Positions 1 through 10,624 of a stretch of 64,000 nucleotides of DNA are shown here, piece after piece; positions within the stretch are counted from its first letter, which is position 1, and each line of letters opens with the position of its first letter. The translations under genes and the position numbers were made by a program. Where the stretch lies: assembly GCA_014529385.2 (NCBI GenBank), contig CM043952.1, positions 65,556,370-65,620,369 of the forward strand, given 5' to 3'. The notes below the pieces were generated by a model that worked only from the letters and a program-made list of their open reading frames with translations, was not told the origin of the DNA and did not search any database. The stretch is from Adiantum capillus-veneris. Lineage: Eukaryota > Streptophyta > Polypodiopsida > Polypodiales > Pteridaceae.

Positions 1-982
1 AGTGTAATCCAGGAAAACGAAGAGAACCAGACATCAACAAGCTCGCGACATAAGGAGCAAACAAAGAAATGTGGAGAATCAAAAGATGAAGAAGACGACG
101 AGTTCTATGACTCTGTAGAACACTTCGAGCTTCAAGAAGATCAACGACCCAGGAATCAATGTCCTCGCTACACGAATAAAGTGCATCAAAAGTGGATTCC
201 AAAGTCCTCGGTGAAGACACAGCCACCACAAGCATCCTCATACATGGCTCCTAATAAGGATGCAAAGACTCATCTAGGAGGAATACGACCAGAGCAACGA
301 GCTAACAATGCTCTAATGAATGGGCTAGAAAAGTCCTCCAAGAAACTACCACCCACGAGCAAACAGACAATAACTTTCCACTACCAGCCAAAAAATCAAG
401 GGAAAGTACAAGAAGTCAACCTTGCTGAGGATAGTAGCGATAGTGATGAATCTTACAACATCCTCTATGATCAACTCAGGCTGGATACCAAAAAGCCAGA
501 TCGGCCAAAAACATATATGGATCAAGAAGACAAAGATCTCTAATGACAAATCACAAGATCCAACACCAAAACAAAAACAAGGAAAGCGTGCACGAACGGG
601 TAAGAATATCACAAAGTCGCAAGATTTCACAACTCAGGTTTGGGCTCCAAAGAAGTTGATTCAAGCACAAAAAAGTCAGGAATTCATTTGGATTCCCAAA
701 CAACCATAGTATCAACTTTCAATGCCTGGATCCCGTCACCAACCAAGCGTACAAGGGCTGAAGCAAAGACCACTATTGACTCACACTACAAAAACGTGGA
801 TCCCAAATAAGTCTCTTCAAACAGATACTAAGCACGGGCAAGTATGGGTTCCCAAACGAGCGTCAGCAACAAAACAACCAATAATCGCAAAGAAATGGGT
901 CCCAAAGAAGAACAACAAAACTGCTGTCAGTGCATCGCCGCTTGAATTCTTACAATTCTTCCTACGATTACAGTACTGTTAG
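1..982 (+). pseudogene. E7 polyprotein fragment with Trp-motif (W[IVA]P[KNS]) array
   Basis: An open frame runs from the window edge to 543, and its continuation appears in two other frames (to about 709, then 722-982), so at least two frameshifts are present. The first 60 residues are acidic and Lys/Gln-rich. Then come spaced short motifs: KWIPK, GWIPK, IWIKK, VWAPK, IWIPK, AWIPS, TWIPN, VWVPK and KWVPK, separated by roughly 15-45 low-complexity residues rich in K, Q, S, T and P. No catalytic domain is visible. The same kind of array occurs on the minus strand in N1 (13592-14562) and in E1 (27412-28110), each time downstream of protease-like sequence. It is therefore read as the C-terminal module of a retroelement polyprotein whose upstream part lies outside the window. 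Its function is unknown. Confidence 0.6.
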
Positions 983-2637
983 AAGAGAGCAAGTCGCTTC
1001 AATCAAGCAACGATACAGGAGCTTCAAAGACCATTACATTGCTTAGAATAGGAAGCCTCGCCAACAAATGCCAATAAGCAAATTGCTTATACCCACATCT
1101 TGCACAACATAAATCTTTTCCATGCATTGACTGTGTATGCATAATAGGGCTAAATTACAAGGCCTGCATAGGCACAACTTTTACTTGCCCAAGCACAACA
1201 GATACCCTTTGCGATACCCTGTCGTAAAGGATGACTCCAAATATGAAGGGGGGAGGCATTCTGAATGCGGACCTAACATTATGGCTATTAGAGGGCAATG
1301 TTTTGTGAGAGGCATTGACTTTTTGCGTTTTATTGTGATAATTTTTTGACAAAATTTAGAGTATATGCCTTCATAGTAGTGTTACAAAGGAGTCTGGGGA
1401 CAAAATCCATATATGAGCCCCTAGGGACATGTGTATAGTGTACATAGCATTTAGATTTCTATTTGAATGATTTTTCTTTTGTTGAGTTGTTTTAAGATTT
1501 TCTTTGTTTATTATTAAGAAAAAATAAAAAAATCCATAATCCACATGAAGAAAAGACTGACGAGAGGCCTGAGCACTACAAAGAAATGAAGGTACAGGAA
1601 AACGATGAAACTTCACGAAGTATGTCTCAGCAGCCACTACAACAACCGAAGAACTTGTCACAAAGCAGTGTCAACAGGCAACCAACAAGTCATAAAAGTC
1701 AAAGTCGAGTAGCTAAGCCACAAAATGAGTGAGGTGTTAGTCCCAAAGCTTCAAGTAATATTCTCTGTGGTCTAAGCGTCTTAGCTATTCTAGGTACTGC
1801 TCAAGCTGGAAGAGTTGAGCATATTTACGTTGTGTCGCTCATGCTGGTATAGGTGAGCAAAAGAGTCGAAGTCTAAGTACTTAAGTCGGGTGAAGTGAAG
1901 GAGAAGGTCCAAAAGACACTCACGTACTGAGCACAGTGAGATACGAGTGGAGAAACTTCTACATCGAAAACCCTTCTTGGAAAGGTGGAAGCTATTGAGA
2001 CATCTTTTGATGTCACATGTGCTACATTTATTCCTCGAAACACCCATAATCTCCTTCTTTCACATTGCATGCTTTTGTTGACAAATTTCTCATATGTATA
2101 TAGAGTGTCCCATAATTGGCACTTGCATCAGGCACTCTTTCCGTGTTTTACCCACACACTCAACTTTCATGAACATGTACTTCACGTTCAACTGCTGAAC
2201 TCCAATAAGAGCGTATACCAAAGGTATTCTTTTTCCCACCGGGTTTTTTCCCTTTGGTCATCCAGGTTTTAGACCCTAATCTAAGGACACCTATCACCAT
2301 CCTCTTGTACATATTCCTTCTACATCAACAATAAGAAAATGCTACTCAAATCAATTGACAAATGAATTGGAGCACCAATTTCAGATCATAACATACTTCT
2401 CCTCAATGGCGAGTCGAAGAATGGCCTACAATGACAAAGCTGGAGACAACACTAACAACATGATTGCACAGGAACAAAGAAGTCCCCAATGAAGAAGAGC
2501 ATACATAAAAGAAATCAGAGGATCTCAAAAGATGAATGGTTACGATGATAGACGTCCGCTCTAATGGATCATAGTTCTTGTTGTGGTTCGACAAAGATAC
2601 AAGCAGTGCAACAGATGAAGCCAAAAAACCAGCAAAG
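983..2637 (+). other. E7 3' noncoding region
   Basis: No convincing reading frame is seen. The stretch around 1790-1960 is recognisably the reverse complement of about 13340-13510, and the stretch near 2225-2275 (a CATCCAGGT...AGACCCTAAT core) matches the reverse complement of about 12885-12925. This places it as the 3' untranslated part of an element of the same family as N1, in the opposite orientation. A purine run (AAGGGGGGAGG) lies at about 1246-1256 but is not clearly next to an LTR. Confidence 0.5.
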
Positions 2638-2690
2638 TGTTGACCGCTGAGTCAACAACACAACATAACTCCTTACAAAGTTGTCATTGG
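2638..2690 (+). repeat. LTR-start-like repeat copy 1
   Basis: The sequence begins TGTTGACCGCTGAGTCAAC and continues with ACACAACATAACTC. It is repeated almost identically at 3105-3140. The second copy follows a purine tract and looks like the true start of a 3' LTR. This first copy has no purine tract before it, so it may be a duplicated or rearranged LTR end. The two copies bracket the helicase fragment. Confidence 0.5.
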
Positions 2691-2796
2691 CTCACAAGAT
2701 CAGAAAGCCAATCACTCAATTCTACAGATTGTAGAAGTTGTTTCTGAGAATCACAAATACTCCGAATTCACAGATTAGCTGGAGCAAATGATGGAT

Positions 2797-3045
2797 GGAG
2801 CTTTCTCTATCCATGATGATAAGAGTCAAGTTAAACGACATTGGGTCCTTTTTGAATTTAGATCAGGTAGTAGACCTATAATGACAGAAACAGATGCTGC
2901 AGCTCGGAGCGTGGATGTGAACGACATCAATTATGATTTTCCTGAATCATGTGAAGACTATGTACATCGGATTGGGCGAACAAGACAAGCTACTGCAAAG
3001 GCTATAGTCTATACTTTCTTTGCAACAACAAAACGACATCAAAGA
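2797..3045 (+). pseudogene. DEAD-box RNA helicase C-terminal fragment (DBP2/DDX5-like)
   Basis: The translated segment within 2788-3135 contains DKSQ...W.L.EFRSG, then PIM followed by [10 protein letters not shown] (family consensus ATDVAARGLDV, motif V), then INYDFP and [13 protein letters not shown] (consensus [14 protein letters not shown], motif VI) and YTFF. This is the second RecA-like domain of a plant p68/DBP2-type DEAD-box RNA helicase. About four residues usually found between LDV.D and INYDFP are missing, and the Gly-Arg after HRIGRT is altered, so it cannot be a working helicase. It is in the same orientation as E7 and is bracketed by two LTR-start-like repeats, which suggests a captured host gene piece. 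Assignment to the helicase family is firm; the capture mechanism is inference. Confidence 0.8.
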
Positions 3046-3094
3046 CCACATCGCCATCGACAATCAGGTCATGTCGGGGATGACATGAACGCGG

Positions 3095-3104
3095 AAGGGG
3101 GGAA
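3095..3104 (+). other. E7 polypurine tract
   Basis: AAGGGGGGAA lies directly before the second LTR-start-like copy, as expected for a plus-strand priming site of an LTR element on the plus strand. Confidence 0.55.
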
Positions 3105-3990
3105 TCTTGACCGCTGGGTCAACAACACAACATAACTCAAGTTTCGTACCAAAGTCTTATCTTTTGCGAGTTATGAAATGCTGCGGATTATGGCTATAAA
3201 CGTCATTTGTAATGGGTAGTTATTCTAGTTTCAGAAGCCGGGGTGCAATGGCACTTCCAGATTGTAAATACAAAGCCATTTGACCCTTTCAACCCCATTT
3301 TTGGTAAAACCTAAGGTAGCCTTAGTATATAAGGTACCTAGGTCATTTTGTAAAAGGACTTTTTATGATAATCAAAACTTTAGCGCTGTCGTCTACTGTG
3401 TGTGAGAGAGAAAGAGAGTGAGCGTGAGCTTCATCCTCTCGCTCCGCCCGGCTCGCTCAACGCATTGGAGATCCGACTGCACCATTGCTGTAGGCTCGAG
3501 GAGAGCTACGCGACAATGCCAAGCATTCCACGCGAGACGAAGCGCACACGCCGACGCATCTACGAGCTATTTGTGGCCGTAAGTGTATGAAACGATGTCT
3601 GTTTTCTGCGTGCTAGTAGTCTATAGAATCGTGGCGACATAAGCTACGCATAGGTACTCATAAATTTCAATTTCGGGCACTTTCAAAATTCTGCTCTGTC
3701 ATCTTACGCGTTTTTCGCAGACGGGTTTAGAGTGAGGGTTTTCAGTGTAGAAGCGTAGGGACAGCTGTATCCTAGTGAGGGGATGGTGTTCCTTCAGTTT
3801 CGTATGAATCTGGCATGATTAGGTGAGTTACCTTCCGTATGTGTGTATGTGGCTCGGTGGTGTAGTTGAGAGCAGTGAGGTCCTTGATTGTGGTTTAGTT
3901 GGCCTTCCTGAGTGTTGTATGTGTAGGATGGTCTCAACCTGACAAGCTAAAGAGATTTCCTTCGTGTGCCTATCGTGTCATCTGTGTCCT
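3105..3990 (+). repeat. Putative E7 3' LTR
   Basis: It starts at the tract boundary with TCTTGACCGC, the first dinucleotide being altered from the TG seen at 2638. It contains a TATA-like AGTATATAAGG near 3326-3337 followed by about 75 bases to a GAGAGAGAAAGAGAG run, compatible with U3 and R. The right end could not be fixed because the partner LTR is outside the window; E6 sequence begins by about 4060. The short reading frame at 3402-3590 is probably chance. Confidence 0.4.
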
Positions 3991-3999
3991 CCATTGACA

Positions 4000-4461
4000 T
4001 TATGTTGATCTAGGTAGTGTTTGCATGCACTTCATAGGTGTGTGAGTCGCCTCCCGTCCAACAATGAGCCAATGATTGGGCAACTTGAGTTGATAAGCCG
4101 TCTCATTGATGGGCTTCAAGATTTGGAAAGGACCATAGTATCTTTTTGCTAGTTTAGCATAATACTTTTGATGGCCCGTAGGATTTTTGCCCGTCGTTTG
4201 CCTCAATCGAGCCTTAGGAAACTTGAGTAAGACCCAATCATTTTCTTTGAACATTAAGGCTCTTCTGTGCTTTTTGCCTTTGTTGAGAGATGGATATAGC
4301 CTCCCTAATCTTTTCAAAAGATTCTTGTAGGTCACGGCTATACTCATCGGCGGAGAAGATCTTCCCATGTACTTTAAGTAGCAAGGGACTTTTAGGTCTT
4401 CCCTCAATGATCTCAAAAGGTGCTTTTCCCGTAGAAGTATGTATAGTATTATTGTAAGCAT
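4000..4461 (-). pseudogene. E6 integrase C-terminal part, frameshifted
   Basis: This frame continues the E6 pol protein after a single frameshift near 4265. It shows the conserved integrase C-terminal region: ENDWVLLKF, ARLRQTTGK, AKRYYGPFQILKPI and AYQLKLP. The normal continuation (HNAFHVSLLKP in relatives) is absent. After LPNHWLI the sequence changes to unrelated residues, so the element is cut off here, near 4060-4080. Confidence 0.75.
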
Positions 4462-6427
4462 ACTCTACAAGAGGTAAATACTTTTCCCATTGTGAGCGTT
4501 GATCTACTTCGGTAACATACGTCTTGAGTAGATCGAGTATCGTAAGATTGGCTATCTCACTTTGGCCATCCGTTTGTGGGTGATAGGCCGAAGAGAAATT
4601 CACCTTTGTTCCTAGATTTTCAAAGAGACCTTTCCAGAAATTACTGGTCATTCTAGGATCTCTATCTGACACGATGGATGTGGGTAATCTATGGTGCATG
4701 AAAATCTGAGATATGAAGAGAGTTGCCATTAGATGTGCCTTAATAGTCTTTTTGACAGGAATAAAATGTGCTTGCTTGCTAAACCTGTCGACTATTGTCC
4801 ACATTCCTGTATTCCCATGGATAGACTTGGGTAATCCAAAGATGAAATCCATGGATATACTCTCCCATGGTGAATTTGGAATAGGCAATGGCTGGAGTAA
4901 TCTAGGTTGCTTCCCTCTATCATACTTGGTCTTTTGGCATACTACACATTTTGATACATACTCTTGTATGTCCACTTTCATGGTAGGCCAATAGAAGTAC
5001 GTCTCTACTCCTCGGAGAGTAGGTTGAATACCTCTATGCCCCGCATATGGAGGAGCATGGGATTCATACATAACTTTCTCACGAAAGGAATGGGTAACAC
5101 ATAGCCTATTGCCGTGGAGAAGATAACCATCCTGCAAGGTGAATGGTTCCTCTTTCTTCCCCAAAGCAAGGGCTGACATTATGTCTCTAAAGTCAGGGTC
5201 AGTAGCATACTCATCTATCATAGAGGATAGATCATTGTGAGTAGCTATAGACACCGCATTAACTTTTGGTCGTCGTGAAAGTGCATTGGCAACTTGATAG
5301 TGCTTACCAGCTATGTGAGCAATATGGAAATTAAATTGCGAAAGAAAATTTGCCCACCTCATTTGTTTGTTGGAAAGCTTGGTTTGCGTCATGAAATACT
5401 TGAGACTTTGGTGGTCGGTTCGTAGGATAAATGGAGTCCCCAATAGGTAGTGCTTCCATGTGTCTAGGGCATGTAGAACAGCTAAAAGCTTATTCTCATA
5501 AATGCCCAAGACTCGTTCATCAATATTGAGCCTTCGGCTCTCATATGCTATGGCATGCCCTTCTTGAAGCAAAAGTGCTCCAAGGCAATCACCACAAGCA
5601 TCACATTGGACCTCAAATGGCTTTGAGAGATCCGGAAGCACGAGGACTGGTTGGGAAGTAAGCTTCTCTTTGAGCTTTTCAAAAGCATTTTTCTCCTTAG
5701 CAGTCCATACAAACTTAACGTTCTTCTTAGTTAAGTCGTGTAGTGGTCCTGCTACTTGAGAGAATTTTGCTATGAAGCGTCTATAGTATGCACACATACC
5801 AACAAAGCTTCTTAGCTCATGTAGATTTCTTAGGTTAGGCCATGCTTTTATTACCTCTAACTTTGATGGATCCATTTGGATACCATCTTTAGAGATAATA
5901 TGACCTAGGTATTGAATCTCTTGAAGGAAGAATTCACTTTTCTTTTGGTTGAGATAAAGTTTGTTCTCCCTCAATGCTTGAAAAATCACTTGGAGATGTT
6001 GCTTATGTTCCTCCAAAGACTTGGAGTAGATGATGATATCATCAAAGAACACTCCAGTGAATTTGTGATATGGTCTAAAATTTTTCTCCATCAAACGATT
6101 GAACGTAGCTGGTGCATTAGTCAAGCCAAAAGGCATGACTAGATATTCATAAACACCAAACGTTGTGCAAAACGCGGTCTTTAGGATATCTTCATCCACT
6201 ATCCTTATTTGATGATAGCCACTCTTAAGGTCAATCCTATTGAAGTAGGTATAGCCTTGTAGCTTATCAAACAGATCTTCTACTCGAGGTACGGGAAATT
6301 TGTTTTTGATAGTGATATGGTTTAGTGCTCGATAGTCCACACACATACGGTATGTACCATCTTTCTTTTGCACTAAAAGTATTGGAGAACAAAAGGAAAC
6401 CATCTTTCTTTGCTCTTTGATTGGAAA
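4238..6427 (-). CDS. E6 Ty3/gypsy pol: reverse transcriptase, RNase H, integrase
   Basis: One uninterrupted frame of about 730 residues covers most of pol. The reverse transcriptase has SPILLVQKKDG, YRMCVDYRALN, the FFDDIIIYS active site and YLGHIIS. RNase H begins at FEVQCDACG and includes TDHQSLKY. The integrase has an HHCC-type region ending CVVCQKTKYDRGK, then VDRFSKQAHF and SDRDPRMT for the first two catalytic Asp, and HPQTDGQSEIANL for the Glu. The first residues of the listed frame, upstream of about 6428, belong to the adjoining E5 sequence read antisense. Gag, protease, the start of reverse transcriptase and both LTRs are missing. It is the best preserved pol in the window and closely resembles E3, so it belongs to a chromovirus-like gypsy family. 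A truncated insertion or rearrangement explains the abrupt edge at about 6420. Confidence 0.85.
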   Translation of the reverse strand, partial: FPIKEQRKMVSFCSPILLVQKKDGTYRMCVDYRALNHITIKNKFPVPRVEDLFDKLQGYTYFNRIDLKSGYHQIRIVDEDILKTAFCTTFGVYEYLVMPFGLTNAPATFNRLMEKNFRPYHKFTGVFFDDIIIYSKSLEEHKQHLQVIFQALRENKLYLNQKKSEFFLQEIQYLGHIISKDGIQMDPSKLEVIKAWPNLRNLHELRSFVGMCAYYRRFIAKFSQVAGPLHDLTKKNVKFVWTAKEKNAFEKLKEKLTSQPVLVLPDLSKPFEVQCDACGDCLGALLLQEGHAIAYESRRLNIDERVLGIYENKLLAVLHALDTWKHYLLGTPFILRTDHQSLKYFMTQTKLSNKQMRWANFLSQFNFHIAHIAGKHYQVANALSRRPKVNAVSIATHNDLSSMIDEYATDPDFRDIMSALALGKKEEPFTLQDGYLLHGNRLCVTHSFREKVMYESHAPPYAGHRGIQPTLRGVETYFYWPTMKVDIQEYVSKCVVCQKTKYDRGKQPRLLQPLPIPNSPWESISMDFIFGLPKSIHGNTGMWTIVDRFSKQAHFIPVKKTIKAHLMATLFISQIFMHHRLPTSIVSDRDPRMTSNFWKGLFENLGTKVNFSSAYHPQTDGQSEIANLTILDLLKTYVTEVDQRSQWEKYLPLVEYAYNNTIHTSTGKAPFEIIEGRPKSPLLLKVHGKIFSADEYSRDLQESFEKIREAISISQQRQKAQKSLNVQRK

Positions 6428-6857
6428 CCCTCGCCTACAATAACATAGTTCATACATCGATGGGGAAGGTGCCATTTGAGGTAATCGAGGGTGCTCAGAA
6501 GGTATTAACATTTCTAAGCACCAAGGATAAGATTTTTGAAGCGGATCAATACACACGGGATCTGGATACTGCTTTTGCCAAGGTTCGCGAGGCTCTTGAG
6601 AGCTCTCAAGCATGGCATTAGAAAGCAACTGACAAGCATTGACACGACTTGTAGTTGAAGGAAGATGATTGAGTGCTCTTTATTGTTTGAGAAGGCACGC
6701 TTGAGGAAAACAGAAGGGAAAGGAGCCGCTAAGTATGCGGTACTATGGTCCTTTCCAGATTAAAGAGAAGATTAATGATGTATCCTTCAGAATGAAGTTG
6801 CTAGACACTTGGAAGATTTACAGTGCGTTTCATGTGAGTCTCTTGAAACCTTTCAAG
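6421..6857 (+). pseudogene. E5 integrase C-terminal fragment, left of the E3 insertion
   Basis: Plus-strand sequence begins with LAYNNIVHTSMGKVPFEVIEG, the conserved integrase segment after the catalytic core. It runs through KDKIFEADQY and, with stops and frameshifts, through RYYGPFQI (6735 on) to FHVSLLKPFKGD at 6857. It closely matches E3 protein at 7796-8400. Reading is broken exactly at the GGTGA target site where E3 inserted, and the chromodomain part resumes at 57734. This is a dead fragment of an E3-like element in the opposite orientation. Confidence 0.8.
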
Positions 6858-6862
6858 GGTGA
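6858..6862 (+). repeat. E3 target site duplication, left copy (GGTGA)
   Basis: GGTGA here and at 57729-57733 flank the outer ends of the two E3 LTRs, 50.9 kb apart. Removing everything between them joins the two halves of E5 near KPFKGD and the EEQPEVEE segment, as in the related E3 protein. Confidence 0.85.
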
Positions 6863-7076
6863 CGCAACAGACTTGGACACTCCAAGTCAAGATTCTACCA
6901 TGACACAGCAGAGATTCACTTCAAAATAGTTTACAATTCACAATAGATTCAACATGGCCTGGTGGAGTTTCATGCTTCCCCACTTGGTAATGTGTGTCCA
7001 AGGCGAGTGTGTTCAGGTCTGCTTCCCCACTTGGTAATGTGTGTCCAAGGCCACGCCATGTCACCAGTTTGTGAAA
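6863..7076 (-). repeat. E3 3' LTR (truncated)
   Basis: It starts CGCAACAGACTTGGACACTC, matching TGTAACAAACTTGG at the right LTR (57142), and ends near ...CACCAGTTTGTGAA, matching the right LTR end. It is about 214 bp against 587 bp on the right, so an internal deletion of some 370 bp has occurred. Within it, a unit beginning GCTTCCCCACTTGGTAATG is present twice in tandem (about 6972 and 7021). Confidence 0.75.
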
Positions 7077-7087
7077 TCCCCCCTCTT
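7077..7087 (-). other. E3 polypurine tract
   Basis: On the minus strand AAGAGGGGGGA immediately precedes the E3 3' LTR. The homologous tract of E5 is at 58471-58483. Confidence 0.75.
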
Positions 7088-7658
7088 GAAAGCATTGTAA
7101 TCACCTTTGATTACGCCTGCAAAATAGACAGTGGTCAAAAACTGTCTTAGTAGACACTGACTATTAGTACCAATGCACTAGGAACAACACATCTAGCACA
7201 TGTACCAATCGACAGTCACATCACAGGACATTACTTGACATCACAGGACATCACATGACAAATCACAAAATCATTACAAATCTCAGACCATGATCAATCG
7301 GTAATGTATTTAGCAATCGCATCTAGATCCAGTCGAAACCTCACATATGCCCAATTGCAATCATGTCTGTAGAGATTTATCAGACCAAAATGCTGCAGTC
7401 ATTTCGTCTATATGTTCCTACACTTAAACAAGTCAAGTACAAATCAGTATCATATTATCGAGAATTCAAAATCTTAAAGTCATTACAGTAGAACACTGTC
7501 AGCTCACAATATCCCTGAAACCCAATAGGACATCGGTGATTCTATTATCAACAATTGGGGCAATCTATTGAAAAAGGAGCGGAGTAACTCCCCTCTTGTG
7601 CAAGCCCGCTGCACCAAATTCTCTGCCCATGCTGAAATCAGGATTCTACCAGAGTAGA
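7088..7658 (-). other. E3 3' untranslated region
   Basis: No reading frame is seen. The sequence corresponds in reverse orientation to the E5 3' untranslated region at about 58015-58470 (shared words around TTGATTACGCC/GGCGTAATC and the GATCTAGAT region). Confidence 0.6.
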
Positions 7659-7949
7659 CTATGATAAACCAAATGCTTCAAGGTAAAGGTTCACAATCTG
7701 AGGAGTATCTTCCAGGTCTTCCTCCTCCATCCACTTCGCATCCATTGCGGGATGGTTCTTGAATTTAACCAAGAACCGCCTTATCGCTTTATCTTTTATC
7801 TTTCTATCTTTATGTGCCAGTATCTGTTTTGGAATGAGTATCTCCTCGCTTTCCTCCACTTCGGGTTGCTCATCTGGCTCCCCATCATTGGGCACATCGC
7901 CTTTAAAGGCTTCAAGAGACTCACATGAAAAGCATTGTGAATTCTCCAA
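7659..7949 (-). pseudogene. E3 integrase C-terminal chromodomain-like segment
   Basis: The frame encodes an acidic linker (DEQPEVEESEEI) followed by RRFLVKFKNHP..DAKWMEEEDL and a short tail. This follows the chromodomain pattern (YLVKWKGYP..EATWE...L) of chromovirus integrases, which in this family is thought to direct integration to histone marks. The aromatic Trp of VKW is Phe here. It is in a different frame from the preceding integrase (7796-8839), indicating a frameshift near 7860. Confidence 0.7.
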
Positions 7950-8970
7950 GTATCGGGCCGCTTCAATCTAAAGGAGACATCATTTATCTTTTCTTTTATT
8001 TGGAAAGGTCCATAGTATCTCATGCTAAGCTTTGGAAAAAGCCGCTCCTTTCCCTTTTTCTTTCTTAGGCGTGCCTTCTCAAAACTTAAGAGCACCCAAT
8101 CGTTCTCTTTTAATTTGAAATCACGAAAATGTCGATCAGTTGCCTTTTTGTGTCTTTCTTGAGATTTCTGTAAAGCCTCCCAGACTTTGTCAAAAGTAGT
8201 GTCCAAGTCCATCGTGTATTGGCCGGATTTAAAAATCTTATCTTTCGTGCTTAAGAAGGGTGGAACCTTCGGAGCACCTTCAAAAATCTCAAATGGCGCC
8301 TTCCCCGTCGAAGAGTGAGTCGTGTTATTGTAGGAAAATTCCACCAAGGGCAAATACTTTTCCCATTGAGTCTTTTGATCCAAAATGTAAGACTTCAATA
8401 AATCCAGTACGACTAAATTTGCAATCTCAAATTGCCCATCTGTCTGCGGGTGGAAAGATGACAAAAATAGCAACCGTGTGCCATTGTTCTCCCAAATAGC
8501 CTTCCAAAACAAACTCGTGAATCGAGGATCTCTGTCAGAGACAATTCTCTCAAGCATGCCATGTAATCTGAATATCTGGGCAATGAACAATCTCGCTAAG
8601 TGATCCGGCTTGATTGTTGTCTTCACTGGAATGAAATGAGCTTGCTTGCTAAATATATCAATAATAGTCCAGATACCATCATGACCACTATGTGTTCTTG
8701 GGAGATAAAAAATGAAATCCATAGCAATACTTTCCCAGGGGCAGGTGGAAATGGGTAAAGGCTGTAATAATCCCTGTGCTTTATGGCTGTCAAACTTGAC
8801 CTTCTGGCATACCAAGCATCCTTCTTGAGTCTTGGCCAAAAGAAGTATCGCTCCACACCTTTCAAGGTCGTATCAATGCCGCAGTGACCCGTAAATGGTG
8901 GACAATGGGATTCCATCAGAACCTTTTCCCTCAGCGGCTGTGTAACACACAACATCGTTTTCTTCATCAA
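7796..8970 (-). pseudogene. E3 integrase
   Basis: Two overlapping frames (8970-8623 and 8839-7796) together give the HHCC zinc region (GHCGIDTTLKGVERYFFWP, then CLVCQKVKFD), the core with IDIFSKQAHF and SDRDPRFTS, and HPQTDGQFEIANL, which supplies the last catalytic acid as Glu. The C-terminal region has ENDWVLLSF, RYYGPFQIKEKIND and FHVSLLKP. The frame change near 8830 inactivates it. The closest relatives in the window are E5 and E6. Confidence 0.8.
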
Positions 8971-9012
8971 GTAGCCATCCCAAATGGAATATCCTGCTAC
9001 TACCTCCCCATT

Positions 9013-9608
9013 CTATATTCGATTGAATACATCTGCAAAATTTGTATCTGTGATCGACCATGTCTTCAAAGCTTCTATGGTGTATCGCGGAAATAGCCAG
9101 AACCAATTGGCTTTCATGACAAAGCATCTGCCACCAATTTCTTCTATCCCTGCACATGGACAATCTCGAAGTGAAACTATGACAAGATGTTTGCCCACCG
9201 CATCTGCTTTTTCAAGAGTTGCTTCTGTGACAAGAAGTAGCGTAAACTTTGGTGATCTGTGAAGACCGTAAAATCGGCTCCGAGTAGGTAATGTTGCCAC
9301 TGAGTAAGAGCATGGATAACCACCAAAATCTCTTTCTCATATAAATGTGATGTCAATTTCGGCCTTGAAAACAATCGAATCTCATAGGCAATGACATGGC
9401 CTTCTTGCATTAAGACCGCACCTAGACTACGACCACAAGCATCACAATATACTTCGAATGACCTTTGCAAATCCGGCAAAGTCAAAACTGGTCCTGTAAT
9501 CAATTTCTCTTTCAATGTCTGAAAGGCAGTCACCTCTATGTCCCCACGAGAAAGGGACTCCTTTTCGTGTCAAAATATGCAAAGGGGAAGCAACCTCTAC
9601 AAACTTTT
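9013..9608 (-). pseudogene. E3 RNase H segment, left of the E1 insertion
   Basis: The frame 9533-9177 encodes LPDLQRSFEVYCDACGRSLGAVLMQ, TSHLYEKEILVVIHAL and TDHQSLRYFLSQ, the RNase H fold of gypsy pol. Upstream to 9608 a shifted frame gives FVEVASPLHILTRKG. The protein is interrupted at 9608 by E1; the preceding residues (RSFLGLCYYYRWFIRK) are found at 48535-48633. Confidence 0.8.
9604..9608. repeat. E1 target site duplication, left copy (CTTTT)
   Basis: CTTTT precedes the left LTR and CTTTC (48535-48539) follows the right LTR: a 5-bp duplication with one substitution, inside the E3 reverse transcriptase/RNase H gene. Confidence 0.75.
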
Positions 9609-10529
9609 TGTGGGACGGGTGTCTAACCTCACTTCTACCTTATTGCTGATTTAGCGAGAACCACGATTAAATTGTCAATCCATGGGATGAATTTGACTCG
9701 ACTAGTGCATAGAGGCTACAAGAGGTTGTCAATCTCTCGAAAAACAGTAAACAACTCGCATCTAACTCAAGCTACACTCAAGTGACTGAAATCACCAAAA
9801 GCCAATCGCTCATCGGCAAACAAATCACATCCGTTATAGCATCAAATGACATCCAAACGTAATGAAACTTCTACGACATGTTTAGAAGACCTAAACACAC
9901 ATTCTTATGGTCTCAAATCCCACTTTAGATCAAGTGCCAAAATAGCAATTATTAACAACAATGGATTTTTGACTTAGTTGTTTTTGACCCAGAATGCATC
10001 TAAATGCTTAGCAATGATGCCCCAATACCCCGCCTATGCTTAGTTTTTTATTTTGAAGTGTAAATTTCTACTTATGATGGAATTAGGCCGCAAGTCGGCG
10101 ACGCCAAAAGCTACAAAATACCTGAAGTGTTTACGTCAATGCATAGAGCTCTTACCTGCGGTTGCAATGCAACAAACACGACTACAATGTGACAACCAGG
10201 GAGGGAGTAGGAAGCACGAGAAGGAGAGAAGTGAGCACTGTTAGCCCACACTTTGTATTTCATTATCCAAAACTTTAATAATAACTTAACAAAAATTGGC
10301 TTTTATACCTTAGCCAAGGTTTTTGGTGGTCAAAACTAATAATTTGGGAGCTCTGACTAAAGATAGGTAATGACAGGTTGATACAATCTAGAAGCTTGTA
10401 GCCCCGGTTCATCTATTACAAAGTTTATCCAAAAAATAAGAGTTACAATATTCTCGATTTATAAAAAATAATAAATGTTTTTACAATGAGAGCTCGAAAA
10501 ATGGTATCCAAGTTAGCTTGCTGCTAACA
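9609..10529 (-). repeat. E1 3' LTR (left)
   Basis: 921 bp, beginning TGTGGGACGGGTGTC and ending GCTGCTAACA. It aligns along its length with 46437-48534 once the TTAA element there is removed. The left copy keeps about 170 bp (roughly 10034-10215) that the right copy lacks. Confidence 0.88.
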
Positions 10530-10543
10530 TTCCCCCCCTCCTT
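10530..10543 (-). other. E1 polypurine tract
   Basis: Reads AAGGAGGGGGGGAA on the minus strand and directly abuts the 3' LTR. E2 has an equivalent tract at 59946-59957. Confidence 0.85.
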
Positions 10544-10624
10544 GCCTGTGTTGTCCCTTGACACAGCTTTATGGGCTGAAGTAGTCTTCGGGTTGACGGC
10601 TGGTGAGGCAGTCTTTAAGTGCAT

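Noticed and set aside
1246-1256. Purine run AAGGGGGGAGG as an LTR polypurine tract
   Set aside because: No TG-starting LTR or partner follows it in the window.
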